A stretch of DNA of 53,674 nucleotides from an uncultured Collinsella sp. Its GTDB lineage: Bacteria; Actinomycetota; Coriobacteriia; Coriobacteriales; Coriobacteriaceae. The stretch lies in NCBI GenBank assembly GCA_959605475.1, contig CAUHFS010000007.1:1-53674 (forward strand), in the 5' to 3' direction. Below the pieces are notes generated by a model. That model ran no database searches and was not told the DNA's origin. It saw only the letters and a list, made by a program, of their open reading frames with translations. Below, piece by piece: positions 1-9,240 of this stretch. Numbering within the stretch: position 1 is the first letter of the stretch; each line of letters opens with the position of its first letter. Both the position numbers and the translations under genes were made by a program.

Positions 1-11
1 TTCCGCAGGAC

Positions 12-56
12 GCAAAGAGGCTCCGCAGCGCGAAGCGCGATGCGGAGCCTCTTTGC
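12..56 (-). terminator. Hairpin after groEL
   Basis: A perfect 16-bp stem (12-27 with 41-56) encloses a 13-base loop, 76 bases beyond the groEL stop. The T-rich stretch lies inside the stem, so this is a probable rather than certain intrinsic terminator. Confidence 0.6.
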
Positions 57-132
57 ATGTCCGAGGACGTTCCGGAGAGAAACCCCCGTCACGCCCCCGG
101 ATTCCCGGTGGGAGTTCTAGACCTTGTCGGCC

Positions 133-1770
133 TTAGTACATACCGCCGCCCTGCTGACCAGCGGTGGCAGCAGCGATAGCGTCCTCAAGCTGAGTGTTTT
201 TGGGGACATCGGAGACGGTAGCCTCGGTGATGAGGATCAGGCTGGCGACAGAAGCAGCGTTCTGCAGGGTGACGCGGCTGACCTTGACGGGGTCGAGGAC
301 GCCCATCTCAATCATGTCGCCCCACTCACCATTGGCAGAGTTGAGACCCTGGCCGGCGGGCAGCTCGGCAACCTTGTCGACCACGACAGCGCCCTCAAAG
401 CCAGCGTTCTTGGCGATGGTGGCGACCGGAGCGGTCAGAGCCTTCTTGACGATGTCGACGCCGATCTTCTCCTCGGGGTCGTCGATCTCGACAGCATCGA
501 GCGCAGGAGCAGCATCCATGAAGGCGACGCCGCCGCCGGCGACGATGCCCTCCTCGACAGCAGCGCGGGTAGCCTGCAGGGCATCCTCAACGCGGTGCTT
601 GATCTCCTTGAGCTCGGACTCGGTAGCAGCGCCGACTTTGATGACGGCAACGCCACCGGAGAGCTTGGCCAGGCGCTCCTGGAGCTTCTCACGATCGAAG
701 TCAGAGGTGGTGTTCTCCATCTCGCCCTTGATCTGAGCGATGCGGGCGTCGATGGCCTCCTTGGAGCCAGCGCCGCCGACGACGACGGTGTTGTCCTTGG
801 AGATGGTGACGGACTTAGCGGTACCGAGCATATCGGCGGTGATGTCAGCGACCTTCACGCCCAGCTCGTCCAGGGCGGCCTGGCCACCGGTGAGGACGGC
901 GATGTCCTCGAGGATGCGCTTGCGGCGATCGCCGTAGCCCGGGGCCTTGACGGCGCAGACGTTGAGAGCGCCACGGATCTTGTTGAGGACGAGGGTCGGC
1001 AGAGCCTCGCCGTCGATGTCCTCAGCGATGATGAGCAGGCCACGGCCGGCGCGCTGGACAGCCTCGAGAACAGGCATGATGTCCTGAACGCTGGAGATCT
1101 TCTGGTCGGTGATGAGGATGTACGGATCCTTCATCACGGCCTCCATGCGGTCGTTGTCCGTGACGAAGTAAGCGGAAACATAGCCCTTGTCGAACTGCAT
1201 GCCCTCGACGGTGTCGATGGTGATGTCGAACGTCTGGGAATCCTCGACGGTGATGACGCCGTCCTTGCCCACGACCTCCATGGCCTCGGCGATCTTCTCG
1301 CCGACCTCGGGGTCACCAGCGGAGATGGTGCCGACAGAAGCGATCTGCTCCTTGGTCTCGACCGGCTTGGCCTGCTTCTTCATCTCGGCGACGGCGGCGT
1401 TTACAGCCTTGTCGATGCCGCGACGGATGGCCAGCGGGTTGGCGCCGGCGGCGACGTTGCGCAGACCGTCGTTGACGATAGCCTGAGCGAGCAGGGTTGC
1501 GGTGGTGGTGCCGTCACCCACGGTGTCGTTGGTCTTGGTGGCGACCTCCTTCACCAGCTGAGCGCCCATGTTCTCGATGTTGTCCTCGAGCTCAATCTCC
1601 TTAGCGACGGAAACGCCGTCGTTGGTGATAGTCGGGGCACCGAACGTGCGCTGCAGAGCGACGTAACGGCCCTTGGGGCCCATGGTGACGGTAACGGCGT
1701 CGGCCAGAGTGTTGACGCCCTTGGCGAGCTTGGCGCGGGCATCGGTGTTGAACGTAATGTTCTTTGCCAT
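133..1770 (-). CDS. groL: Chaperonin GroEL (Hsp60)
   Basis: This encodes the 60-kDa chaperonin subunit that forms a double heptameric ring in the cytosol and folds proteins in an ATP-dependent cycle with GroES. The 545-residue length is standard. The N terminus MAKNITFNTDARAKL, the ATP-site segments VTMGPKGR and GDGTTTAT, and the apical and equatorial sequence through to AAATAGQQGGGMY are all typical. The start has a clear GGAGG upstream. It lies 96 bases downstream of groES on the same strand, so the two are co-transcribed. The C-terminal tail is a short GQQGGGMY rather than a long GGM repeat. Family assignment is certain. Confidence 0.98.
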   Translation of the reverse strand: MAKNITFNTDARAKLAKGVNTLADAVTVTMGPKGRYVALQRTFGAPTITNDGVSVAKEIELEDNIENMGAQLVKEVATKTNDTVGDGTTTATLLAQAIVNDGLRNVAAGANPLAIRRGIDKAVNAAVAEMKKQAKPVETKEQIASVGTISAGDPEVGEKIAEAMEVVGKDGVITVEDSQTFDITIDTVEGMQFDKGYVSAYFVTDNDRMEAVMKDPYILITDQKISSVQDIMPVLEAVQRAGRGLLIIAEDIDGEALPTLVLNKIRGALNVCAVKAPGYGDRRKRILEDIAVLTGGQAALDELGVKVADITADMLGTAKSVTISKDNTVVVGGAGSKEAIDARIAQIKGEMENTTSDFDREKLQERLAKLSGGVAVIKVGAATESELKEIKHRVEDALQATRAAVEEGIVAGGGVAFMDAAPALDAVEIDDPEEKIGVDIVKKALTAPVATIAKNAGFEGAVVVDKVAELPAGQGLNSANGEWGDMIEMGVLDPVKVSRVTLQNAASVASLILITEATVSDVPKNTQLEDAIAAATAGQQGGGMY

Positions 1771-1866
1771 GGTAGGTAATCCTCCAAAAGAAATGTGACT
1801 CGCGTCGCCGCTTCCGAGTCCTATGCGGCGGACGCGTTCAAAGACGAATCAGAGATTCTGACGAGA

Positions 1867-2160
1867 CTAGGCCTCGACGACGGCGTAGATGTCGTCGGCG
1901 CGCATCAGCAGATACTTCTCGCCGTCGACCTTGACCTCGTTGCCGCCGAACTTACCGTAGATGACAACGTCGCCGACCTGAACGTCCATAGGGATGCGCT
2001 CACCCTTGTCGTTGACCTTACCGGCGCCAACGGCAACGATGGTGCCGCGCTGCGGCTTCTCCTGAGCGTTGCTGGCGATATACAGACCAGAAGCGGTCTT
2101 CTGCTCAGCCTCGTCGGGCTTGACCAGGACGCGATCTGCAAGCGGCTTCAAAGACGACAT
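1867..2160 (-). CDS. groS: Co-chaperonin GroES
   Basis: This is the 97-residue heptameric lid of the GroEL chamber. The sequence shows the LKPLADRVLVKPDEAE opening, the mobile-loop region around residues 18-34, and the conserved GDVVIYGKFGG and KYLLMRADDI segments. I chose the start at MSSLKPL because AAAGGAGG lies about seven bases upstream; a longer in-frame reading would begin 11 residues earlier without a ribosome site. It is the first gene of the groES-groEL operon. I found no CIRCE element (TTAGCACTC inverted repeat) and no HAIR-type HspR site upstream, so its heat-shock control is not evident from sequence. Confidence 0.97.
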   Translation of the reverse strand: MSSLKPLADRVLVKPDEAEQKTASGLYIASNAQEKPQRGTIVAVGAGKVNDKGERIPMDVQVGDVVIYGKFGGNEVKVDGEKYLLMRADDIYAVVEA

Positions 2161-2443
2161 GCTTGTTTCCTCCTTTGTGGGCCGCGCGGTCATGCCGCGC
2201 GGGTTAACCCTTTTTGTTTGCGTACGCGTTGAATGGTACCCACGAATGGCGGGTTATACAACACGGAGTCAAAAAATCTTATTTTTTGGCACTTAGATTT
2301 TCTGAATCCCGGGGGATAACTTGTGCGCGGCCCCAAGGCGGACCGGAAAGCATGAAGTTTTAGCGCGGCAACTTTGTGAATCAGCTTCTCAAGACTACAA
2401 TCCTCCAGATGAAATATGCCCAAATGAGAGGAAGGGAGGGCAG

Positions 2444-2812
2444 ATGACTGATGAGCTGAGCACCTCGGCATGGCGAGATATAGCACCGAATCGCGATGCA
2501 CGCGACTCCATGCCGCCCGTTCGCACTCGCCTGCTCGCCCTGGCTCTCGTCTTCGCCCTTCTCGCGGTAACCATCCTCTCCCCCATCGCAGCCGCCCATG
2601 AGTTGCATCATGACTGCACCGGCGCGGGCTGCACCATCTGCGCCGAGCTCGCCGGCAATCTGTCGATCGCCCGTGGCGGTGACACCGTCCCCGTGGGCGC
2701 GACATCGTTCATCATCCTCTTGCTGATCTCCGCCCTCGCCGTCATCGGCACCGAGCGATCTTCATATGCCCCGGTCACCCTATTATCCCTCAGGGTCCGT
2801 CTGGACGATTAG
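2444..2812 (+). CDS. Small membrane protein with His/Cys-rich motif
   Basis: This 122-residue protein has a likely transmembrane segment at about residues 30-50, then an extracytoplasmic motif with H52, H55, H56, C58, C63 and C66 (HELHHDCTGAGCTIC), and a second hydrophobic segment at about 88-102. The start follows GGAAGGGAGGG. Clustered His and Cys just outside the membrane suggest metal binding. From memory, similar small proteins sit beside zinc or manganese ABC transporter genes, and the next sequence here is a relic of a metal-binding ABC lipoprotein, which fits. Function is inferred; no catalytic domain is recognised. Confidence 0.75.
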   Translation: MTDELSTSAWRDIAPNRDARDSMPPVRTRLLALALVFALLAVTILSPIAAAHELHHDCTGAGCTICAELAGNLSIARGGDTVPVGATSFIILLLISALAVIGTERSSYAPVTLLSLRVRLDD

Positions 2813-3032
2813 CGGCTCCCAATTGAATCAAATAGCTACCGCGTGCCACAGCGGCATCGCCTTCGGCCGTCGGCACCCCGGCGCAACCGTTTTCAATTCA
2901 GAAGCAATCTATGAACAACCGAATCTACCGTCGCCATCCCAAGCGGCGTCCTATTCGTCACCGTGGCCCCATGGCGGCGGCATATATGTCCCTTGTAAGT
3001 GCGGTCTTTGCTCTCGCCGATTCTGACGACAA

Positions 3033-3146
3033 TGCGTCCAGCTCGACCCCGTCGAGGGACTCACTGACAAACAGCTTAAAGCCGGCGAGGATTACCCGCC
3101 CATCATGAACGACAACCTGGAGAAGCTCGTGAAGACGCTGAACTAG
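3033..3146 (+). pseudogene. C-terminal relic of a ZnuA/AdcA-type metal-binding lipoprotein
   Basis: Read in the frame ending at the TAG at 3144-3146, this stretch encodes VQLDPVEGLTDKQLKAGEDY followed by a helix and KLVKTLN. That is the C terminus of the metal-binding subunit of zinc/manganese ABC importers (family pattern: LDPLEGLT, GEDY, a final helix ending KALN). Just upstream the frame is closed by a TGA (3024-3026), so there is no intact gene. A 65-codon reading that starts at 2911 with a basic N terminus could be the decayed start of the same gene in another frame; this is weaker. The rest of a roughly 300-residue protein is missing, implying a deletion. Confidence 0.7.
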
Positions 3147-3164
3147 GAGTAAGGAACAGAGACG

Positions 3165-5228
3165 ATGAAGATGAGCATGAAGGATCTGAAAAGCTGGATG
3201 ACCGACCATCCCTACCCCCGTACGCTGGCAACGATCGGCGGCGCATCGATATGCTCGATGCTCGCCCTCGAGCTGCCCTCCAACCATGAGCTGTGGAAGA
3301 TGCAGCCCGGACCGGCACTTTTGGAGCTTTTGCTCATCTTCTGCTTCTTGTGCCTGTTGTTCTATCTGCCGCACCGCCGTAAGACCCCCGCAATCGTGGG
3401 CATCGCTGCGCTCGCCAGCATCGGTATCGCCGAGTACTTCGTAATCACGTTCAAATCGATGCCCATCCAACCCGGAGACCTGTTCGCCCTCTCGACCGCT
3501 GCGACGGTCGCCGGCAGCTACACCTATGAGCTCAGCACTTTCTGCTTCATGGGGCTTGCCGCCGCGGCCTTGGGAATCGCGCTTATCGTCCTCATTCCGC
3601 GTGATGCATGTGGGCGACCGCCGCGCCGCGCATCGGAAACGTCCCCCGAGCCCATCGACCATGCGATGTCTGCGTCCTTGAAATCGAAGGACCCAAAGGC
3701 GTCTCCGGCAACCGAGGGGACATCGACAGCGCCGAGGGAGCATCCAGTCGCAACCAAATCCAAGCTCCCCCTCTCCGTCGACCGTCGTACCGCACTTGTT
3801 GCCGGAGCCGTGCTGGGGGCGCAGGCCTTCATCAGCTATTACGACACCTTGGGCATCAAGCTTCATACCTGGAAGCCCCTCGAAAGCTATTACAGTCAGG
3901 GGTTTCTCCCCACCTTCATTTCGAGCGCGCAAAAAATGGTGCCGCCTAAACCCAAGCACTACAAGAGCGGTGAGGCCTCGGCGATCATCAAGCGCCTTGC
4001 CGCGCGCTGGAACGCGGGCACGAACGGCATCGCCGACCCTTCCCGTGTCGCTGCCGTCGAACAGTTTGACCAGCTCAAGCCCTCAGTCATCTGCATCATG
4101 AACGAGTCCTTCGCCGACCTTTCGATCTTTAACGAACTAGGCTGTGGCTATAAGGGGCCCGAGCGCTTCAAAGCCATCGACAACGCGCTTCTGCAGGGAG
4201 TGAGCTACATGAGCGCCTTCGGTGCCGGCACCTGTAACAGCGAGTTCGAGTTCTTAACCGGACACTCCATGGCATTCCTGGGCGCTGGCGTCTACCCGTT
4301 CATGACCTACAACCTGGCCCCGAGCGAGAACCTCGCCCGTCAGTTCAAGAGACTCGGCTATCGCACCGTGGCCATGCACCCCAACCACGCCACCAACTGG
4401 AATCGCGAGAACGTCTTCGCGGACATGGGATTCGACGAGTTCCTCTCGATCGAGGACTTCGCCGGCGCACCCGAGCTCTGCCGCAAGGTCACCGACGCCG
4501 CCACCTACGACAAGTGCCTCGAGGTACTAAAGCAGAGCGACCAGCCGATCTTCATCCACGACGTGACGATGCAAAACCACTCCGCCTATGACACGGGCTT
4601 GGTGCCCACCGACCAGCAACTGCACCTTGCCGTCGAAGGTGTGTCCGACAAAGTTATCACCTGGACCAATGAATACTGCTCGCTCATGGAAGCGTCCGAT
4701 GCCGCCTTCGCCGCCTTCCTGGAAAAGCTGCGTGATCTCGACCGCCCCGTCGTCGTGGTGATGTACGGCGACCACCAGCCGTTCTTCACCGACCGCTACA
4801 ACGACCTCTACTTTACCGATGAGGACGATGCCACCCATACCGAGCGCATCTGGCAGACACGCTATGTGGTCTGGGCGAACTACGATGTCGCCGGCAACGC
4901 ACAAACGAGTGGGGAACTCAACACAAGCATCAATAACGTCGGTGCACTCGCACTCAATGCCATCGGTGCCCCGCTCACCGCCTACCAACGCGCACGCTTG
5001 CAAAACCGAGCGCACATGCCGGCGATAAACGTGGTGGGGGCGCAGGATGCGCACGGCGTTTGGTATACAGCCGAGGCCAAGAACGTTCCCGCCAAGACCG
5101 CTAATGCGCGCGATCGCCTGGACCGCATGCAATATCGTAAGCTCTTCGACCACGAAGGCTCGGTCTTTGCCACCCATAAGCAGGCGGCCGCCAACGAAAC
5201 CGACCCCAACGCAGCTCCGGGAGCCTAG
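3165..5228 (+). CDS. LtaS/MdoB-type sulfatase-family phosphoglycerol transferase
   Basis: A 687-residue membrane enzyme with about five N-terminal hydrophobic segments (roughly 22-38, 50-68, 76-96, 125-145 and 208-226) and an extracytoplasmic sulfatase-fold domain from about 300. Family landmarks are MNESFADL (metal ligand E314), GTCNSEFEFLTG (probable nucleophile T356), TMQNHSAY (about 468-475) and YGDHQPFF (D536, H537). Such enzymes move glycerol-phosphate from phosphatidylglycerol onto lipoteichoic acid or other glycans. The linker at about 150-205 is long, polar and probably disordered. Three in-frame ATGs lie within five codons; the first is given. It begins 18 bases after the lipoprotein relic. 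The exact acceptor cannot be told from sequence. Confidence 0.88.
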   Translation: MKMSMKDLKSWMTDHPYPRTLATIGGASICSMLALELPSNHELWKMQPGPALLELLLIFCFLCLLFYLPHRRKTPAIVGIAALASIGIAEYFVITFKSMPIQPGDLFALSTAATVAGSYTYELSTFCFMGLAAAALGIALIVLIPRDACGRPPRRASETSPEPIDHAMSASLKSKDPKASPATEGTSTAPREHPVATKSKLPLSVDRRTALVAGAVLGAQAFISYYDTLGIKLHTWKPLESYYSQGFLPTFISSAQKMVPPKPKHYKSGEASAIIKRLAARWNAGTNGIADPSRVAAVEQFDQLKPSVICIMNESFADLSIFNELGCGYKGPERFKAIDNALLQGVSYMSAFGAGTCNSEFEFLTGHSMAFLGAGVYPFMTYNLAPSENLARQFKRLGYRTVAMHPNHATNWNRENVFADMGFDEFLSIEDFAGAPELCRKVTDAATYDKCLEVLKQSDQPIFIHDVTMQNHSAYDTGLVPTDQQLHLAVEGVSDKVITWTNEYCSLMEASDAAFAAFLEKLRDLDRPVVVVMYGDHQPFFTDRYNDLYFTDEDDATHTERIWQTRYVVWANYDVAGNAQTSGELNTSINNVGALALNAIGAPLTAYQRARLQNRAHMPAINVVGAQDAHGVWYTAEAKNVPAKTANARDRLDRMQYRKLFDHEGSVFATHKQAAANETDPNAAPGA

Positions 5229-5763
5229 GGTTGACCAATCTCGGGCCCGGTATTCAGAAAAGTCAGTGCAGCAAAATGGCGATGCGGACAGCGACTTGGG
5301 CATGGTTTTCGCCGCTCGCACGGGTCCCCTGGGAAGCAGCGTGCATTTTTGGGAGTTTTCAGCAGGCCAGGACGTCTGCATACGCGCCGGACACACCATA
5401 TTGGTCCCAAGAACGCCTTTGACCGGCGATTTGGGTCGGCGGGCAAACCCCATCAGGACAAAAAGGCGTGCCTCGCGCCGCACCGGACCCCAAAATGACG
5501 TCGATCTCCGCAATGCCACCCGACTGCAGCGGCACCGGCAGAGCTCACGGTGCTGAATACTCCATTTTTTGCACGGCCCAGGCGGGGGTACATCAGGACC
5601 GGAAAGAACATCTCAACTTTTTATGCAATCTGCAATGGGAAGTATTCAAAACACCAAGAGACAGCATTACTGACGTCCAAATTGAGCGCGGGGCAGCGGC
5701 GCCTCCGCCCCGCGCCCAAATCAAGCAGAGCGGGGGCGCTCCTAACGGACCCCATAGGCAAAC
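5229..5763. other. Non-coding stretch between sulfatase and amidohydrolase genes
   Basis: About 535 bases with no convincing gene: short readings exist on both strands but lack ribosome sites and family resemblance. The octamer GTATTCAG near 5250 recurs inverted as CTGAATAC near 5555, and GTATTCA occurs again near 5643, which may be traces of a decayed repeat. No promoter or structured RNA is evident. Confidence 0.5.
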
Positions 5764-5811
5764 AAACGCGGCTCGAGCGCCATCCCAAAATAGGCTGCCC
5801 GAGCCGCGTTT
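5764..5811 (-). terminator. Terminator of the YtcJ-type amidohydrolase gene
   Basis: AAACGCGGCTCG (5764-5775) pairs perfectly with CGAGCCGCGTTT (5800-5811), a 12-bp stem 18 bases beyond the stop codon of the minus-strand gene. Confidence 0.75.
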
Positions 5812-5829
5812 AACGGTACGGCATGAATA

Positions 5830-7479
5830 TTAGCGCTCGTAGATTAAGTTGCCTGCCAGATAGGTTGCCTGAACCTTGGTAGCCTGGAGCTCTTGGGGGT
5901 CGATGGTGAGCGGGTTTTGGTCCAGGACTACCAGGTCGGCGTATTTGCCGGGTTCCAGGCTGCCGAGGTTTCGCTCGTCGCCTGCCGCGTAGGCGCTGCC
6001 CAGGGTGTAGTTGCGCAGAGCTGTAGCCGCGTCGATGCGCTCGCTGGGGAGCCAGCCGCCCTCGGGCCAGTGGCTGCGGGGGTCTTGGCGGGTGATAGCC
6101 GTGTAGAGCACGTTCATGCTGGTAACGGCTGTGATGGGGCTATCGGTGCCGAAGGCCTGGCGGATGCCGCGCTGCTTATAGGTCGCAAACGGCCACATGA
6201 TGCGGCTGCGCTCCAAGCCCAGGTCGCGCTCCGGACCACCCGGGTCGAGTGTGATATGGCAGGGCTGGCTCGAGGCAATGACGTTGAGTTTGCGCAGACG
6301 ATCGATGTCCTCGGGCAGCAGATTCTCCAAATGCTCAAGCGTATTATGGCCGTGCTGGGGCAAGCCGTAGAGCTCTGCCGCCTCCTCAAAGATATCGAGT
6401 GCGGCATGGATGGCGCCGTCGCCGATAACGTGGATGCGCACGGTGTGGCCGCGCTCGGCTGCCGCCAGGACCAGCTTGCGCATGCGCTCGACGGGAACCG
6501 TCAGACGGCCCTGGTCGCCCGGGAAGCGCGGGTTGGTATAGGGCTCAGTGAGGTATGCGGTATGCTCGCTCGACACGCCGTCGAAGAACTGTTTAAAGCC
6601 CGGCGCCGAGAGCAGCGCATTGTTCGCGTAGCGGGTCTGGAGCTCTTCCAAGCGCGATTGGTCATCCAACAGCGTGGGAAACAAATGGGCGCGGATTCCC
6701 AGCTTGCCGGAGGCCTGCAGCTTGTCGTAAACATCGTCGCGAATAAAGTCACAGCCCGGCATGGGCATGAGCGACATATCGCAGATTGAGGTGATGCCTT
6801 GCTCGGCCATACGCTTCATCTGGTCGGCGTAAGCGCTCGCGATGCGGCCCTCGCCCAGCCACTCAAGACAGCGTGGCAGCAGCTGCATGGCCGCAGCCTC
6901 GTGAGCAATGCCCGTGAGCTCGCCATTTGCGTCCTTGTCGTAGCTGCCACCCGCCGGCGGCTCGCTGTCGCGCGTCACGCCGAGTGCCTCGAGCGCGCGG
7001 CTGTTGAGCCACAGCGTGTGCCCGTCGCCCGAGTACATAACGCAGGGACGATCAGGAAATGCCGCATCGAGGGAGGCCTTGGTAGGGTGCTCGGGCGGAT
7101 CCCAGCGGTAATCGCGCCAGCCCTGCGTCACGACCCAGGCGTCGTCGGGCAGGTCCTGGGAAAACTTGAGCGCGTCCTGCACCAGCGCCGCCTCGGACGT
7201 GCCCATATCCATGAGCATATACGGTGAGGAGCCAACCGAGGTATGGAAGAAATGCAGGTGCGCATCGTGGAAACCGGGGCAGACAAACTGCTCGCCGTAA
7301 TCGACCACCGGCGTGGCGGCAGGTGCGGCGTCAATCACGTCATCGGGCGCACCGACTGCGACGATGCGATCGCCCGCGATGGCAATCGCCAGCTCGCGGG
7401 CGGTATCGATACCGTCTTGAGCGGTAAAAACGTTCTTGGAGCGGATAATCCGATCGATATGTTGCATGGGCATCCCCAT
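5830..7479 (-). CDS. YtcJ-like metal-dependent amidohydrolase
   Basis: About 549 residues, the usual length for the YtcJ branch of the amidohydrolase superfamily. Visible features are an N-terminal beta-sandwich segment, the metal-binding HDAHLH (H74, H76), HVIGDGAIHAALD in the barrel, HNTLEHLENL, the late Asp in FGTDSPI, and a C-terminal GSLEPGKYADLVVLD strand. Relatives hydrolyse amide or cyclic-amide bonds; the substrate here is unknown. The open frame continues upstream, but that part overlaps the divergent peptidase gene and is not protein-like. Three closely spaced ATGs (7479, 7473, 7467) are possible starts and none has a strong ribosome site, so the first few residues are uncertain. 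Confidence 0.9.
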   Translation of the reverse strand: MGMPMQHIDRIIRSKNVFTAQDGIDTARELAIAIAGDRIVAVGAPDDVIDAAPAATPVVDYGEQFVCPGFHDAHLHFFHTSVGSSPYMLMDMGTSEAALVQDALKFSQDLPDDAWVVTQGWRDYRWDPPEHPTKASLDAAFPDRPCVMYSGDGHTLWLNSRALEALGVTRDSEPPAGGSYDKDANGELTGIAHEAAAMQLLPRCLEWLGEGRIASAYADQMKRMAEQGITSICDMSLMPMPGCDFIRDDVYDKLQASGKLGIRAHLFPTLLDDQSRLEELQTRYANNALLSAPGFKQFFDGVSSEHTAYLTEPYTNPRFPGDQGRLTVPVERMRKLVLAAAERGHTVRIHVIGDGAIHAALDIFEEAAELYGLPQHGHNTLEHLENLLPEDIDRLRKLNVIASSQPCHITLDPGGPERDLGLERSRIMWPFATYKQRGIRQAFGTDSPITAVTSMNVLYTAITRQDPRSHWPEGGWLPSERIDAATALRNYTLGSAYAAGDERNLGSLEPGKYADLVVLDQNPLTIDPQELQATKVQATYLAGNLIYER

Positions 7480-7635
7480 CTCTGGCAGGAAATTCAACAC
7501 CCCCGAGTGTACTCCCCCGCCCTTGCAACAAAACTCCAAGCGGCAAACGGCAACTTTACCAGCCCTAGCGGCAGGTGGCATACTGGAGAGAGCCTGTACG
7601 ATTTTGCGATCAACCCAGCAAGGAGCAAATCGACC

Positions 7636-9099
7636 ATGACGAAGACCAAGGCACAGCAAATTATGGCGGCAACCGAGGTTCGCGCGGCAGACGACGTCAC
7701 CGCGGCCATCCAAGATATCGCCGCCGAGTTTGAGCCCTATATCATCAAGCAGCGCCGGCACTTCCATAAGCACCCGGAGCTGAGCCTTGCCGAGGAGCGC
7801 ACGACCTCCGACATCGCTAACCAGCTCGACGCCATGAATATCCCCTACGAGCGTCCCCTTAAGACGGGCCTGGTGGCAACCCTCCGCGGCACCGCGCCCG
7901 ATGCCTACCGCGAGGACGGCACGCCGCGCCGTCGCATTCTACTGCGTGCGGATATCGACGCCCTGCCTGTCACCGAGCAGACCGGCGAGGAGTTCGCCAG
8001 CGTCAACGAGGGCTGCATGCACGCCTGCGGCCACGACTGCCACATCGCCATGATGCTCGGCACGCTGCAGATTCTGCGCCATATGACCGATGACATCCAC
8101 GGCGAGGTCCGCATCGTCTTCCAGCCCAGCGAGGAAAACGGCCAGGGCGCCAAGCTCATGATCGGCACGGGCGTGCTCGACGGCGTCGATGGCGCCTACG
8201 CCGCACATATCTGGAGCGAGGTCGATGCCGGCACCGTAAGCTGCGAGCCCGGTCCACGCATGGCCAACACCGACTGGTTCCGCATCGACGTGCGCGGCAC
8301 CTCGTGCCACGGCGCCATGCCCCAGCGCGGCCACGACGCCGTTATGGTTGCCGCCGAGATCGTCAATGCCCTGCAGACTATCGTTTCGCGCGAGATTAGC
8401 CCCTACGAGCCGGCAGTCATCACCGTCGGCGAGTTGCACGGCGGCACCGCGCGCAACGTTATCGCCGGCACGGCATACCTCGCCGGTACGGTACGCACCT
8501 ACGGCGACTCGACCCACGAGGAAATGCCGGAGCTTATGCGCCGCATCGTGGAGCACACCGCGGCAGCCTTGGGTGCCGAGGCCGAGCTCACCGACTACAC
8601 CATCGCCAACTACAAAGTCGAAAACGACGCCGCCTCGAGCGAACGCTGCCGTCAGGCTGTAATTAAATGTCTGGGCCCCGCCGGCCAAGGCCATTATCGC
8701 GGCACGCTCTCGGGCGAGGATTTTTCGGAGTACCTGCGCCGTGTACCGGGTGTGCTCGCCTTTGTAGGTACGCGCAACCCCAAGATTGGCGCCACGTACG
8801 CTCAGCATTCCTGCTTCTACAAGATTGATGAGAGCGTGCTGGCCAAGGGCTCCATGGTGGCCGCCCAGTATGCCATCGACTTTTTGGCCGAGCCCACACA
8901 AGAGGAGCTCGACGGCCCCGCGATTACCGCGGTCGCCGAAACCAACCCCGATCTGGCCGCCAAGTTGCGCTCTGCCAAGGCGACGACTGCCGAGGCCCGT
9001 GACGCCATCCACGATGCCCGCACGGCTCGTCATGCCGCGATCAAGGGTATCCACGAAGCTCGCGCCGCCGCTCGCCGCGAGGAGAAGCACGACGAGTAG
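7636..9099 (+). CDS. M20D-family amidohydrolase (N-acyl amino acid or IAA-amino acid hydrolase type)
   Basis: A 487-residue cytosolic zinc/manganese hydrolase that removes acyl or amino-acid groups from amide-linked substrates. It shows HKHPELSLAEE, LRADIDALPV, MHACGHDCH (C131, H133), QPSEENGQGAK (E166, E167), AAHIWSEV, the lid-domain GTSCHGAMPQRGHDAV, and SGEDFSEY. The start has AAGGAG ten bases upstream. After the normal family end (about residue 430) there is an Ala/Arg/Glu-rich helical tail of some 50 residues, which is unusual. The gene diverges from the YtcJ-type amidohydrolase with about 157 bases between starts, and the pairing of two amide hydrolases suggests peptide or acyl-amino-acid scavenging. 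Confidence 0.93.
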   Translation: MTKTKAQQIMAATEVRAADDVTAAIQDIAAEFEPYIIKQRRHFHKHPELSLAEERTTSDIANQLDAMNIPYERPLKTGLVATLRGTAPDAYREDGTPRRRILLRADIDALPVTEQTGEEFASVNEGCMHACGHDCHIAMMLGTLQILRHMTDDIHGEVRIVFQPSEENGQGAKLMIGTGVLDGVDGAYAAHIWSEVDAGTVSCEPGPRMANTDWFRIDVRGTSCHGAMPQRGHDAVMVAAEIVNALQTIVSREISPYEPAVITVGELHGGTARNVIAGTAYLAGTVRTYGDSTHEEMPELMRRIVEHTAAALGAEAELTDYTIANYKVENDAASSERCRQAVIKCLGPAGQGHYRGTLSGEDFSEYLRRVPGVLAFVGTRNPKIGATYAQHSCFYKIDESVLAKGSMVAAQYAIDFLAEPTQEELDGPAITAVAETNPDLAAKLRSAKATTAEARDAIHDARTARHAAIKGIHEARAAARREEKHDE

Positions 9100-9144
9100 T
9101 CGATTCGCGACTATCTCGCAGTCATAGCCGCATCGCGATGTCAA

Positions 9145-9181
9145 AGCGGGGCCGAACGTTATCTCAACGTTCGGCCCCGCT
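9145..9181. terminator. Bidirectional terminator hairpin
   Basis: A perfect 16-bp GC-rich stem (9145-9160 with 9166-9181) closes a five-base loop between the converging M20D gene and zinc-ribbon gene. It can serve both strands. Confidence 0.75.
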
Positions 9182-9240
9182 CATTTGTCAAGCGCTATTT
9201 CTGCCATTTCTACCCCGTCCCCAAATGGCAGGCGGCAGAG

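Noticed and set aside
124..1779. 551-codon open reading on the plus strand opposite groEL
   Set aside because: It mirrors groEL codons in a GC-rich gene; it has no ribosome site and its composition (Asp/Gly/Leu rich) is that of an antisense shadow.
5225..5446. 73-codon minus-strand reading and several plus-strand readings in the 5.2-5.8 kb gap
   Set aside because: All lack ribosome sites, are rich in Arg, Pro and Cys as random GC-rich frames are, and match no known family.
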